DNA from: Aedes albopictus
Taxonomy: Eukaryota > Arthropoda > Insecta > Diptera > Culicidae
Length of the DNA: 64,000 nucleotides
Assembly (NCBI RefSeq): GCF_035046485.1
Contig: NC_085138.1
Location: 61,496,580-61,560,579, forward strand
Direction: 5' to 3'
Both the position numbers and the translations under genes were made by a program. Shown in pieces: positions 20,763 through 33,300 of the stretch. The first letter of the stretch is position 1. Each line of letters opens with the position of its first letter. The notes beneath the pieces were generated by a model. That model had not been told where the DNA came from. It made no database searches and saw nothing but the letters and a program-made list of their open reading frames with translations.

Positions 20763-22627
20763 TACACTTCCGAACGAGAACAACGTGCACAACAACGATA
20801 CTTAAGCGCTTAGATTATTAAGAACTTGGACTGGAGCTATTTCAAAATTTGAACGCTTGCTTCACTGTCGGTTGCCACAATCCTACTGGAGCATTATCAG
20901 TTATTCTCCTTCAATTTTCGGAAACCTGATTATCACTAAAAAAGTTTTTCTTCATCGTACAAAAATGTTGGGATTGTTTTCTGTGAGATGCCAACGTTAT
21001 CTTCAATGTTTTGAACGAGAGCATAGTACTGGGCGTGGTTGAAACATTGTACTTGCCACAACTAAAGAAACAAAAACAAAAAAAAAGGTTTTCCGCCATT
21101 CTACTCCAACGAAATTAGACCATTCTAACGTTTATGTGATATCCTTTAGCTACATTTTTAACACAGCTGTTGAAAATTTTCATTTAGATAGCGTAATGAA
21201 CATACTGCATTATTATAGTGACAGAACAATTTATAATTAGGTTTTAAATAAAAAAAAATGTTGGTTTTCGAATTTTGTACGAAACAGCATTTTTTTCCCA
21301 CTACATATTTTTTTCAGATTTTAAAACTTTGTTTTGGTACCTAAAATTAATTTCATATTACTTTTTTGACAGCTCCGCTGAGTATAAAATCCGGCTAGGG
21401 ATGATTCATCAAATCAAGTATCTACACAAGCTTCAAATAAAATTAGTTTTTATATTTGTTCCAAGGCACCAACGTTTATGAAAATTTGGATTTCGGCCCA
21501 GTTTGGCGTACAAATTCACAGTAGAGTGCCTGCACCAGTTATCGTACTACCTAAGAAAAACAATTTCTACAAAAATAAGAAAAAGATCGACGAATGTCGT
21601 CGATATGTCAAATGATAGATTTGTTTTCATACTTTACAAGAAAAATATAGGAAGAGAGCCAAAGCCACTCTTAGTATTTATTACGGCGTGTGCAAATGAT
21701 ACCAGTTATAGACATATTTTTTTATTTCAGTTCCACTTCAGTCCACTTCCACTCCATTCCTTATGGGATTAGCCTTAAGGCCGTTATAAATATTTATTTC
21801 ACTTTTTGTCCCACCACTCTTTGGCAGGTCGAGGGGGGGGGGATAAAAATAATAAAGCGTTTAATCTGAAAAATATTAAAAACTAATCGGATTTGTTAAA
21901 TTTGTTTTGGTAAGACCCGATATTTTGATAAATATTTTTTTATCTGCCCCCTCAAAATGCAAAATCCAGTCAAGCATTTTTGAAGGGGGTGAGACAAAAA
22001 GTAAAAAAAAAATTGTATCAGCCTAATTGATGCACTATGGAATATTGGGTGCAAGGAAGCCGAAATTTTAAAGAAAATGATTTATTTCCATCATTATTTT
22101 GGGCAAATTGTGAAGTTTGAATAAGTGTAACAATCTTTTGTTCACCCGTTTGTCTCCAGCTGTGACATAAAAGTTCAAAAAATTGCCAACAGTTAATTTC
22201 TTAACAGAATTTGACCAAATGTTGAATACAATCTCGCACAACGCACTATTTTTAGGAATAAATGGAATCAAAACTATCTTGGACTTCTGGACGGAGTAAG
22301 GCCGGTGGGTCACTGGGTCAAGTCGGGTAAAAATAAGGCCAAGTACGATTTGCACCACCGTAACTTTCTTCTTAATGAAGTATTTCAATGGGAGTTTACA
22401 TATTCCGTTGCTCAATGATAGTTGAAGTTTCTACTGGTTCGATTTTGAGATTCTTAGAAAGGTCTCCTTTGAGTTCTTGGGATATTGAACATTCATACTC
22501 ATGAACCATTCAAGTCTACATGTGCGTTTGTTGTTTTCAAATGACATTAAACCCGAGATATGATTCCCTTATTGACCCCATCGGAGACATCTTCAGAAAA
22601 TGTGTTGCCCTTCTACTACTGTTTATA
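20763..22627. other. Upstream region of ABCG, nothing coding recognised
   Basis: The 5' UTR and promoter of the minus-strand ABCG gene should lie here. The bases before the start codon read AAGTGTAATGG on the minus strand. No TATA box can be chosen with confidence. A weak inverted pair (CACTTTTTGTCCCACC at 21800 and GGTGAGACAAAAAGT at 21987) may be an old MITE. Confidence 0.4.
22138..22222. repeat. Repeat segment inverted with respect to 25596-25680
   Basis: GTTTGTCCCAGCTG-type sequence and GCCAACAGT...CAGAATTTGACCAAA occur here and as the reverse complement at 25596-25680, with about 15-20% differences. They may be two separate copies of one repeat or arms of an old fold-back. Confidence 0.4.
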
Positions 22628-23483
22628 GGGGGATTAGGGGCATAATGGACACCCTAAGCAAATGAGTACGTTAGACCTGTATAACGAAGAAAAACTTAAC
22701 ATATTATCAGTTGACTTACAACTTTAACTTGTTTCCTCCGTATTTCAATCATTTACAGCAGGTAGAATGTCTTTATTGTGAAGAAATAACGAATTTTAAA
22801 TCGTGTGTTTTTTAGGGCTGGCAGGAAAGGTACGGGGCGAAATGGACACCCATCGGGGCATAATGGACACCCCTGCATATTTTATGCAAATTCTTTGGTA
22901 ACATCGGTCAGTTAAGAAATTTGCCTACAGAGATCAATGCCACAGATGTAATACTCCATCTTAGATGAGTTTACATAACATCAAAGTTAATTAAGTGAAC
23001 TTTAGGCTAAAATAATCGGATTGATTTTTTCCAAACTATCTAAAACGCCTAACAGTATGCAATGCGCGTACATCCATTTGTAATTGCCGGTGTTCATTTC
23101 GCCCCGAATCGACTACAACATATAAATTGCTATTTTAAGTAAATTCTGATCAAAAATAAAATACTTCATCCATTGCTAAATCTCCGTATACATGTAGATA
23201 AGGTAACAATTCACTTGTTTTTATGGTGGACACACTCCAACACTCATAATATCTTATTTGCTGCTGCTCCGGAATTATAAGAATTTCACCATATGAAGAA
23301 CATATTTCAATTTCGATGATATTTTGGTTATTTTGGAGCAATATAAATGGTACTTTTGAAAAATAGAACCATGACTTGTTGCTTTACACTTATGCATTAA
23401 AAAATTTACATAAAAGTCAACGGTTTCGGCAAAAACAGGGGTGTCCATTTCGCCCCGGGTGTCCATTATGCCCCTAATCCCCC
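22628..23483. mobile_element. TIR element, 27-bp perfect ends, TA flanks
   Basis: Ends begin GGGGGATTAGGGGCATAATG and are exact inverted repeats for 27 bp, with TA on both sides (22626-22627 and 23484-23485). Inside, the terminal motif recurs (GGGGCGAAATGGACACCC, GGGGCATAATGGACACCC near 22837-22873). There is no transposase frame, so it is a non-autonomous, probably Tc1/mariner-type, element. Confidence 0.75.
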
Positions 23484-24111
23484 TATTCTCTGAATCTCTC
23501 GATGGACTGCCCGAATCCGTCCTTACAAAATGTGATTACTCGAAATAATCAAGGCCTTCTCATTGACACATAATAAAATATGAGTTTATGAAGTGCACAG
23601 AGGTTCCCCAAGTATGTAAAATATGTGATTACGGTTTATTAAAGCTATGTTCACTTAGAATCCGGAATCATGTCACATTTTCTAGTGGCGCTCTCAATGA
23701 ACATAATCATCATTCTTTTGCAGCACTCTGATCATACACTAATCCTCTTTGAATTTCATCGATTTTCTTGCAACGAATGAAAAGTTATTTCAGATTGAAG
23801 ACAAGAGAAGGAAAAAAATCTTGCACAAACACGTTGAAAATTTAGCGTGGTCAGGCACGACAGTCGCGAAAAATGTTAATATCGTCAAAACCATTATGTG
23901 TTATGTGCACAGATGTTGTTAACCATGGCATAAGGAAGTGTTCTCGGAAGAAAAAAGCTTGGGTTCATTGATTGCTTTGAATTTGAAGATTTGGCAAGAA
24001 GTTCGAAATCTGGGCATGTTTTTTTCGCAACAAGATGATGAGAACCAATTCATACAAGGATGACAGCCTCAAGAATCGCGTGCTGCTTTTCAAAAACGCA
24101 CACAAGGGATA

Positions 24112-25020
24112 GAGTAAAGTGGGGCAAAAGTTCGAGTGGGGCAAGAGTTTCTTTTGAATTTTTTGAGCTCAATTCAAATTATTTCTTTCGGGTGTCAAGG
24201 TTGGTCGAACCCTTTTTGAAAAAAAGTCTTTCACTCCAGAAATTATGAAAATTGATCAATATTTCGAGAAGTTATGCCAAAATGTTGGTTTTTGATCAAC
24301 AAATTGTAACATGCGATGGCCCTTCCAACGCATGGAATGAAATTTTAATGAAATCAAATTCGATATTTTATTTTGGGGCGTAACTAGGTATATTTTCAAG
24401 ATGCTCTAGCATGTATAACTTTTTGCAAAAAAGATTTGGAAATCGTATTTTACACATAGTGGGGCAAAAGTTCGAATTGTGGGGCAAAAGTTCGGTTCAT
24501 GTGGCAACTTTAGGTATAAGCCTAAAATTCTGCAAAATGTATATATTATCTCTAAGAGTAATGGAATTAGTGAGAAAATTCGATTAAAGTTGAAAAAAAA
24601 GTTGTTTCATCTGAATTTGGCGGGAAACTACTAATTTTTGGTGTAGTAAATTTAACCCTGATTTGGGTAAAATCCAAATCGAATTTTAAAGTGTATTCCA
24701 GTTCTAACATCAAATATTAAGTGGTTTCAAGTTTTTCTATGACCAAAGTGTCAAAATAGTGTGCTACGGTTAGCGAAATTCCACAAACACTAGATTCGAA
24801 CTTTTGCCCCAGTGGTGGGGCAAGAGTTCGGATAAAACACACACATACAAAAAGTGTTGTAACTCAAAATTGAAAAGACATTTGGCGTAACTTTGTTCAG
24901 CAAAATTTTAGCTCAAGGATGGTAGAATCACCACACGGTATTTATTTATTTTTATCTGCATCGACTTTTTGAAATAGGTTGAATTTTCAACTAAGGTCGA
25001 ACTTTTGCCCCACCTTACTC
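24112..25020. mobile_element. TIR element with GTGGGGCAAAAGTTCG repeats, TA flanks
   Basis: Left end GAGTAAAGTGGGGCAAAAGT and right end (reverse complement) GAGTAAGGTGGGGCAAAAGT pair over about 24 bp with one mismatch. TA lies at 24110-24111 and 25021-25022. The core GTGGGGCAAAAGTTCG recurs inside at about 24458, 24480 and, inverted, at 24797. It has no transposase frame and the same architecture as 22628-23483. Confidence 0.75.
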
Positions 25021-26229
25021 TATGTAGAGGTTTAACCTATTTTGATGAGCTGCCATGACAGTCGGAGACGTTCAGTGGTATCGTCACAGATGGGTAGTGT
25101 TTATCAACGAAAAAAACACTCAAATTGCCTCTCATTTCGCAATAAAAAAAAGTTTGGCAATTTTTCTTCGGAATCCTAGTCAGACTAGTCAAGGCACTCA
25201 GGACACTGCATAGATGACTTGATTGTTGAACAAACGTGTGGAAGGGGTTGTTGCTAAAATTTACCACCGTTGTGCAGATTTTTAGAGAGGTCAACACTGA
25301 AAAAGTGAAAAAATGTGTGAAAAATAAAAATAAATAATTTCAATGATATTTTTCCATGAAAGTACAATAAATAACCTTTGTTTTGAGGGCTTCACCTTTT
25401 ATGTTTGTTATTCCATCCCTAAGATATACGTAATTTTGTCATTCCGGATTCTAAATGAACATAGCTTTAGTTTCATGAATTCAAGGCCTGATTTCAACCA
25501 GGTCATCCCGGATACTCAAGAATCTAGTCGAAGAATTTACTTACTCCTGTTAAATGTAGTATTAGTTGCTGGAGCTAAGCGAGTTTGTATTTAAAATTTG
25601 GTCAAATTCTGTTGGGAAATGGACTGTTGGCGATTTTTCGAGCTTTTATTTCGCAGCTGGGGACAAACGGGTTAACGTAATTTTTTGATCACATTTTTTT
25701 TTCTTGTTGATTTGCATCATTAAAGGTTGAGTATCAATAATGGCGAATTAGAGGTACTATAGTGTTGAGTGTAGAGTTAGCATTTAAGTTAAAATACACA
25801 TAAATAAAAATGAAGAAAAGGTACTATAGTCATAACAGGTACACTGACTGAGCCAATGGATTTATCTCAACACCACTAAGAAGTCAATAGTCTAGTGTCA
25901 CCAACACTGGATGAGGTTAACAAGGCCTTTAAGGACGAGGAAATACCCGCCATTGCTCTGTTGCTACTAAGATAGTTATCTCAGAATCTACTTCATATTT
26001 TGCAAAACTTATCATTGTGTATTAGGGTGGCCCACACTTATATGAAAAACAAAAAAAAAGTTTAAAAATGCCAAGTCTTACCTTCTGAATCGGTTGTTTT
26101 GGGCTCCCAGAAGCTACGTTCAAAATTTGAGCAAAATCGATTAAGCTTAAGGGGGCGCTAGGCAAAGTATTGAGATTTCATTATTGATATTATTCCTGTA
26201 CATGTACTGAAAAAAACAACCATAATGCC
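25021..26229. other. Intergenic stretch, no gene recognised
   Basis: Contains one arm of an inverted repeat (25596-25680). At 26022 AGGGTGGCCCACACTTATAT resembles a MITE terminus, but no partner end was found. Otherwise featureless. Confidence 0.4.
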
Positions 26230-28249
26230 TTCAGAAACATGCCCTCTACGGTTTGTGAAGATCACAAGAGGAACCCCTTGGTGAAACTCTGATCTGGCGA
26301 AACTCAGGAAACAATGTAGAAAGAGTTGGAACAGACGACGTTCGGCTGGTTCAGAGGCTTTCAGGTCTGCTGAACTATCCGGCTGGAAAAAACCTTTGTA
26401 CAAATGTTTCCAGTTTGAGTGAAGTCAGTCGGTTAAACAAAATCCTTGCGAATTCTAAGGATTCCCGAGTGAACTTTGTTTGCCAAATGGCGATCTGACT
26501 TCCTCTGATGAGGAAGTTCTGGAATGCTTATTCAGCACACACTTCCCTGGATGTGTGGATATTACATCTTCGGATGAACCTGATGTCTTTTCTTGTAGCT
26601 ACGATTCCCTGGCTTCGGCTCGGAGTATTGTAACTATAGAATCGATTGAGTGGGCACTTAATAGCTTTGCTCCTTTCAAATCTCCTGGGGCAGATGGGAT
26701 TTATCCTATTTTGCTTCAGAAGGGATTTGATCATTTCAAACATGTTTAAAAAAAATACTTGTTTGCAGTTTTGCTACAGGGTATATTCCCAAATCCTGGC
26801 GGGATATTACTGTGAAGTTTATTCCGAAAGTGGGTCGTGCGTCGTATGAAGAAGCAAAGAGTTTCAGACCTATCAGTTTGACCTCTTTTCTTCTGAAATG
26901 CTTAGAACGCATTGTGGATCATCACATCCGTGATGTTCATCTGGCCAACGTGCCTCTTCATGTGAACCAACATGCCTACCAATCTGGTAAGTCCACTGTG
27001 ACTCTTTTACACAAGATTGTTTACGATATCGAGAAAGCATTCGCTCAAAAGCAATCTTGTTTGGGTGTTTTCTTAGATATCGAGAGTGCCTTTGACAATG
27101 TGCCTTTCGATGCCATATTGGAAGCCGCACGGAGTCATGGTATATCTCCAATGATTTCAAATTGGATTCATCAAATGCTCAAAAACCGATATCTCTTCTC
27201 GATATTGAGTCTCGCAGGGATTAGGAAATTGAGTGTTTGTGGATGCTGCCAAGGGGGAGTCTTGTCACCGCTTTTGTGGAATCTCGTAGCAGATACGCTA
27301 TTAAGGCAACTCAATAATAGCGGTTTTCCTACTTATGGTTTTGCCGACGACTACCTAGCATTGTTAGTTGGTATGTGTATCACCACTCTTTTCGACCTGA
27401 TGCAGAGCGCCCTTCAGGTAGTTGAGGGTTTGTGTCGCCAATATGGCCTTTCGGTTAATCCGAGTAAAACATCTACAGTTCTTCTTACGGAAAGGCGAAA
27501 CCGTAATGGCGTTCGACCTTTGCGTCTCTTTGATTCTGAAATCGATGTGACTGAACAGGTAAAGTACGTTGGAGTCATTCTTGATTCCAAGCTTTCCTGG
27601 ACACCTCGCATTGAGTTCAGAATCAAGAAAGCTTGTATGGCCTTCGGGCAATGCCGGCTAACCTTTGGTACAACTTGGGGTCTAAAACCCAAGTATATCA
27701 AATGGATCTACACAACGGCCAATATTGGCCTATGGATGTCTTGTATGGTGGCAAAAGAGCGAAATGAGAACGATCCACTTTCTTGCACTTACCGTCTACG
27801 GGTACTCGGTCTACTAGAAGAAACTCCTGTGAACCGCACATCAACACACCTCGTTGTTTTCACTTTTGGTGAATTGGGACAAAATTGTCCTTGCTCCAAG
27901 TGATCTTACAAATGCTTGTAGTTTTCCATATAGGTCATTTTCCACGAAAATCCCTTCCCGGGAAGAGTAGACATCTGGATATCTGGAAAGAAGTATTTCA
28001 GACGGCATCGTATGTTACACTGATGGCTCCCTTCTCGAAGGTCGAGCAGGTGCTGGTGTTTATTCTCTCGTGAGCTAAGGCTGTATCTGTCTTACTCACT
28101 TGGTAGACACTGCACCGTTTTTCAGGCCGAAATCTTTGCTCTTATGTGCAGAGTGCAATCAGCACTTCAGCAGCACGTAATGGGCAAAGTAACATACTTC
28201 TTTTCAGATAGCCAGGCCAGCTATTAAAGCACTTGGTTCGGCCAACTCT
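26230..28249 (+). pseudogene. LOA-clade (Lian-like) LINE ORF2, RT and first part of RNase H
   Basis: Plus-strand reverse transcriptase. Readable parts: CLFSTHFPGCVD, PFKSPGADGIYPILLQKG, then after a frameshift near 26750 the main frame FIPKVGRASYEEAKSFRPIS (26818 on), motif A GVFLDIESAFDNV, CCQGGVLSPLLWNLVADTLL, motif C YGFADDYLALLVG, and thumb KYVGVILDSKLSW. After 27700 it is deleted and frameshifted, but the start of RNase H is readable (VCYTDGSLLEGRAGAGVYS...AEIFAL, FFSDSQA). LOA elements carry such an RNase H after RT. The frame is broken at 28249 by the insertion of a 5.9-kb element and resumes at 34134. Confidence 0.8.
28242..28249. repeat. 8-bp target duplication CCAACTCT, left
   Basis: Repeated at 34134-34141. 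Removing the segment between restores continuous RNase H sequence (CTTGGTTCGGCCAACTCTAG). Confidence 0.85.
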
Positions 28250-29407
28250 CATTGGCGTAACTAGGATTTTTTCCTGGAGGGGGCCCAGGGGGGGCCTGAC
28301 TTGAGATGAATTGTAAGCGGGATGGGCGCCTGATATGTGAATATGCAAATTGGTATTGTAGTTTTGAGTAATCAAAATGACTGTTTTAGATTTGTTCATA
28401 GTTTCGTAAACTATATGAGTACGAACAATTCCTCCAAGATTTTTTTCCATAGCTTGCTTCAGTGATTCCATCATGGCTTCTTCCAGAAATTCAATCAAGA
28501 ATTCATCTAGGGATTCCATAAGACATTTTTTCGGGGATTTGCCCTGGGACATCTTTAGAGGTTCCTCCAGCAATTGTTCCAGTGCTTTTTTCGAGGTTTC
28601 CTTTAGGAATTTCTCCAGAGATCCTTTAAGGCATTTCTGCAGGTATTCAGAGATTTCTACAGGGATTTCTCCATATATGCTTCCAGAATTCCACTAGAGA
28701 TTGCTCTAATAATTACATCTGGAATGATTCGAAGTATTTTTGCAGGAATGTATTCCATAAAATCTTTTAGAAAATTTTACTCAGAGGTTATTAAAAAATA
28801 CTCCAAGAATTGTTTGAAAAAATTGTACAAAAAAACCTTTAGGGATCCTAGTATTCCTTCAACAATTACTGCAGGCATTGATTTCTTCAATTTTATATCC
28901 AGGAATATTCCTACTAAAATTCTTCCAGGTATTCGCTAAGAAAGCTCTCCTGAGATTCCATAGAGTTCCTCATGGAATTGCTTCCGTGATTGCTCATCGG
29001 GTTTCTTCAGAAATTACTTCGAGTTCCTCCAGGGATTCACCGGAAATTTCTTCTGTTATTCTTTCAAAAACGAATTCCGGGATTATTTCAAAAATGCCTG
29101 CAAGAACTCTTGTTGGGATTCCTTCAGAAACTCCCCCAGGAATTAATCCAGGAATTCAGGATTTCCTCAAGAATTTTAGCGGTTTTTTTCAGTATTTCCT
29201 CTAAGTATTCATCAGAAACTCCTCCTGGAATTCTCTCAGAAATCGAACTTTGTATTTCATCATAAATCTTGAGATTCCTCCAGAAACTCCTCAAGGGATG
29301 TCTTCGGAAATTCCTCCCGGATTTTTTTTTTCAAGAACTATTCCAAGTATTCCTCCTGCCAATCCTCTAGGATTTTATTCAGGCATTTCTCCAGGGACTT
29401 CTGCAAG

Positions 29408-29561
29408 AGTCGGACTGTTGCCCATCGGTCAGACATCGTCCTGTCGATGGGCAACAACGAGCCCGAAACCGGTCGACTCAAAAAGGTAATTATATCTCCT
29501 TTTTAACGTTTTGTAAGAATAATAAGTGTTGTGTCTGTCTCGCGTCGCGTGTTATAAGTGT
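29408..29561. mobile_element. 154-bp short insertion with 10-bp target duplication
   Basis: Non-satellite sequence inside block B, flanked by CTTCTGCAAG at 29398-29407 and 29562-29571. It contains a strong hairpin (GTTGCCCATCG ... CGATGGGCAAC) and then GAGCCCGAAACCGGTCGACT. Family unknown. Confidence 0.65.
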
Positions 29562-31522
29562 CTTCTGCAAGTTTTACCAAGAATTTCTGCGAGAATTACC
29601 CCAGGTATTTCCTCAAAAATTCCTCTGGGAATATATTCTAGAATGGATCCAGGAATTCTTCCAGGGTTTCCTCCAAGAAATAATCTAGGAATTTGTTCTC
29701 TAGGGTTTCTTCTACACATTCCTCCAGGAATTATTTCATGGGTCCCTCTAGAAATTCCACCGATGATTCCTGCAGTAATTCCTCCTGAAAATCCTTCTGG
29801 AATTCCTCTTGGAATTCCTCCAGAAATTCCTCCTGGCACTCCACCAGAAATTCCTTTAGGAATTCCTCTAAAAACTTCCCCAGGAATTCCTTCAGAAATT
29901 TCTCCATGGATTTCTACCAGAATTCCTCTAGAGATTCTTCAAGGAATTAATTTAGGGATTCCTCAAGGTATTCGTTTAGGGATATTTCCTGGAGTTCTTC
30001 CATTAATAGTTCTACGGAATTTCCCCTTTAAGGATGCCTCCAGGAATTCCTCAAGAGGTTTCTTAAGAATTACCCCAAGAATCTCTTCAGAAAGTCCTCC
30101 AGGAATTGATCCAGGAACTCCCATAGGAATCCATTAAAAAATTACTACCGCCATTCCTCTAGGAATTCCTCCTGGAATTCATCCAAAATCGCTCTGGGAA
30201 TTACTCTACAAATTTCTATTGGAATTTCTTTAGAAATTTATCTTGGAATTTCTTCAGAAATTTATCTTGCAATTTCTTCTGAAATTCCTCCAGTAATTGC
30301 TTCCAGAATTTCTCTCGAGATTCTTCCAGGAATTCATTCCAGGAATAGTTCCTCGGAATTTCCCCGAATATTCCTTTACAAATTTATCCAGGAATTCGTC
30401 CTGGGATTCCGCAACTGTCCAGAACTTTCCAGGCATTCCTCTTGAGGTTCCTCCAGAAATTGCTTCAGGGATTCCTCCAGGGATTTTTCCAAGAATTTTC
30501 TCAGGAATCTTCCAAGAATTTTTCTAGAAATTTCTCCAAGGATTCCTCTAGGAATTTTTCAAAAGGTTTCTTTAGAAATTTCTCGAACTCATCCCAGGAT
30601 TTCTCTAGGAATTCATCTAGAGATTGCTCCGGGAGTTCTTCTAGAGGTCCCTCCCAGAATTCTTCTAAAAACTCCACCAGGAATTCATCTAGGAATTTAT
30701 CCAGAGATTGCTCCAGGCATCAGTCCAGGAATTTCTTCAGGGATTCTTGAAGGAAATTCTCCAGGGTCTCCTCAAAGGATTTCTTAATGAATTTCTCGAG
30801 ATACTCCTCCAGCAATTGATACAGGAATGTATCCAGAAATTTATCCAGGGGTTCCTCCAGGCATTCCTTCAGAAGTTCCTCCAGAGATTTCTTTAGGGAT
30901 TCCTCCAGGCATTCCAAGATTCCTTCAGAAATTACTACCGCAATTTCTCCAAGAATTTATCTATAAAATCCTCCAGGGATTCATTAAGAAATTTTCTCAA
31001 GAATTCCTCTCAGAGTTTATCCAAGAATTATTCCAATAATTTCTCCTGGGATTCCTGCATGAATTCCTCCTGAGATTTCTCTAGGAATTCTTTCAAATAT
31101 TTTTTCAGGAATCCTCCAGGAAATCCTTAAGGGATTCTTTTAAAAAATTCCCCAAAAATTCTTTCCGGAATTCATTCAAAAATTATTCCAGGTATTGCCC
31201 TGGCATTCTTCCAGGAATTCATCCAGGCATTTCTACCACAAATTTCACCGGAATTACTCCAGGTACTTCTTCAGGAATACCTCCGGGAATTTATTCAGGA
31301 AGGGATCCAGGAATTCGTATAGCAATTGCTCCAGGAATTCTTCCAGAAATCCTTCCAGGGTTTCCTCCAAGAATTAATCCAGGAATTTCTTCTCCTCGGT
31401 TTCCTCTACACATTCCTCCAGGAATTATTTCACGGATTCCTCCAGAAATTCCACCGATACTTCCTCCAGTAATTCTTCCAGAAATTCCTTCTGAAATTGC
31501 TCCTGGAATTCGTCCAGAAATG

Positions 31523-31555
31523 CCTTTTTTTTTTTTGTCTGTATTAACGAGATTT
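31523..31555 (-). mobile_element. Tail-only LINE insertion in satellite block B
   Basis: On the minus strand it reads AAATCTCGTTAATACAGAC followed by an A-run, the very end of the LINE/SINE tail also seen at 50476-50527. The satellite unit TCCAGAAATGCCTTTT occurs on both sides (about 31513 and 31556), as a target duplication would. Only about 20-30 bp were inserted. Confidence 0.55.
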
Positions 31556-32607
31556 TTCCAGAAATGCCTTTTCAAATTTCTCCTGGAACTCCACCAGAAA
31601 TTCCTCTCAGAGTTTCTCTAGGAATTTCTTCAGAAATTTCTCCATGGATTCCTTCCAGAATTCCTCTACAAATTCTTCCAGGAATTCATTGAAGTATTTT
31701 TCAAAGAATTGATTCAGGGATTCCTCCTGGAATTCTTCCATGCATAGTTTCATGGAATTTCCCCAAGATTTCCTATAAAGATTTCTCCAGGAATTCCTCC
31801 TGGGATTCCGCATGGAAGTTGTCCGGAAGTTCCTCCAGGAATGCCTTCTGAGGATCCTCCAGAAATTTGTTTCAGGGATTCCTTCAGGGTTCTTTCCAAG
31901 AATTCCCCCAGGGATTCTTCCAAGAATTTCTGTAGAAATTTCTCTAAGTATTTTTCCAGGAATTCCTTAAAAGGTTTCTTCAGAAATCCCAAGGAATTCT
32001 TTCAGGAAGTCCTAAAGGAATGCCTTCAGAAATTACTACCGCAATTTCTCCAGGAATTTCTCTAGGGGCTCCTTAAGAAATTCCCCCAGAAATTCCTCCC
32101 GGAGTTTTTCCAGGAGTTATTCCAAGAATTCCTCCAGGGGTTCCTGTATGAATTCCTCCTGAGATTCCTCTAGGAATTCTTTCAAGAATTTCTTCGGGAA
32201 TTCTCTAGGAAATCCTCCAATGATTCCTTCAGAAATTCCCCCAGAAATTTCTCTGTGGATTTATCCAGGAATTATTCCAGGTATTCCTCCAGGATTTCAT
32301 CCAGGTATTTCTCCAGGGACTCCTCCAGGAATTCCACGAAGATCTACCCCAGATATTTCTTCAGAAATTCCTACAGGAATTTCTTCAGAAATTGATCCAG
32401 AAATCCTTCCAGGAATCTCTTCGGAAATTCCTACAGCATTCCTTCAAGAATTTCTGCAGGAAATACTTCAGAGATTACTTCAGATATTCTTTCAGGAGAT
32501 TCTTTAGGAAATTATGGGAATTTTTCCAAGGGATTCATCCGGAAATTCTTGCAGGTTTCCTCCAAGAATTAATCCATGAATTTCAACTCCAGAGAGTCCT
32601 CTAGAAA

Positions 32608-32886
32608 GGGCCCATATAGCCGAGGCGGTAAACGCACGGGTATTCAGCATGGCCATGCTGAGGGTGACGGGTTCGATTCCCGGTCGGTCGAGGATCTATT
32701 CGTGAAGGAAATTTCCTTTACTTCCTTGGGCATAGAGTATCTTCGTGCCAGTCACACGATATACGCATGCAAAATGGTCATTGGCAGAGGAAGCTCTCAG
32801 TTAATAACTGTGGAAGTGCTCATAGAACACTAAGCTGAGATGCAGGCTTTATCCCAATGAGGACGTTACGCCAAGAAGAGAGAGAT
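32608..32886 (+). mobile_element. Feilai tRNA-related SINE, near full length
   Basis: Starts with a tRNA-like head (CATATAGCCGAGGCGGTAAA as A-box region, GGTTCGATTCC B box at 32670-32680), then the body ending GACGTTACGCCAAGAAGAG and AGAGAGA. I recognise this as Feilai of Aedes mosquitoes. It is flanked by TCCTCTAGAAA (32597-32607 and 32887-32897), a target duplication made from satellite sequence. Transcription would be by RNA polymerase III, with mobilisation by a LINE. Confidence 0.9.
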
Positions 32887-33300
32887 TCCTCTAGAAATCC
32901 GTCCAGGAGTTATTTCACGGATTCCTCCAGAAATTCCACCAGAAATATAGCAGAAATTCCTTCAGGGATTCCTCTAAGGATTCTTCCGTGAAATTCCCCC
33001 AATAATTCTTCCAGAAATTCCTCCAAGAATTCCATGGAATTCCTCCTGGAATTCCTCCAGAAATTCCTCCGGGAATTCTTTTTGAAATTTATCTTGGAAT
33101 TTCATCAGAAATTTCTCTAATGCTCCAGGCATTACTCCAGGAACTTCTCCAGGGATGCCTCCTTCAGAAATTTCTCCATTAACTTCTCCAGGAATTCCGC
33201 CAGGAATTTGTCCAGAAAATAATTTTAGAGGGACACAGAAGCCAAGAAATTCTCCAAGTAGTCATCCAGGAATTCTTTCACTTCTTCCACTTCTTTCAAT

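Larger units (their letters stand above)
28430..33300 (+). repeat. 12-bp GGAATTCCTCCA satellite, block B
   Basis: Tandem units such as GGAATTCCTCCA, GAAATTCCTCCT, GGAATTCCTCTT follow one another without spacer (clear at 29780-29940). Because 12 is a multiple of 3, the reading frames repeat as 4-residue motifs (GIPP/EIPL, NSSR, EFLQ; EFLE on the other strand) and stay open by chance. The orientation is constant (CTCCAG on the plus strand). Frames of up to about 200 codons here should not be taken as genes. Confidence 0.85.

Noticed and set aside
29526..30137. 203-codon plus-strand frame rich in Gly-Ile-Pro repeats
   Set aside because: Produced by 12-bp satellite units; comparable frames exist in other phases and on the other strand.
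32608..32690. Functional tRNA gene
   Set aside because: The tRNA-like part continues into the Feilai SINE body and is flanked by a target duplication.
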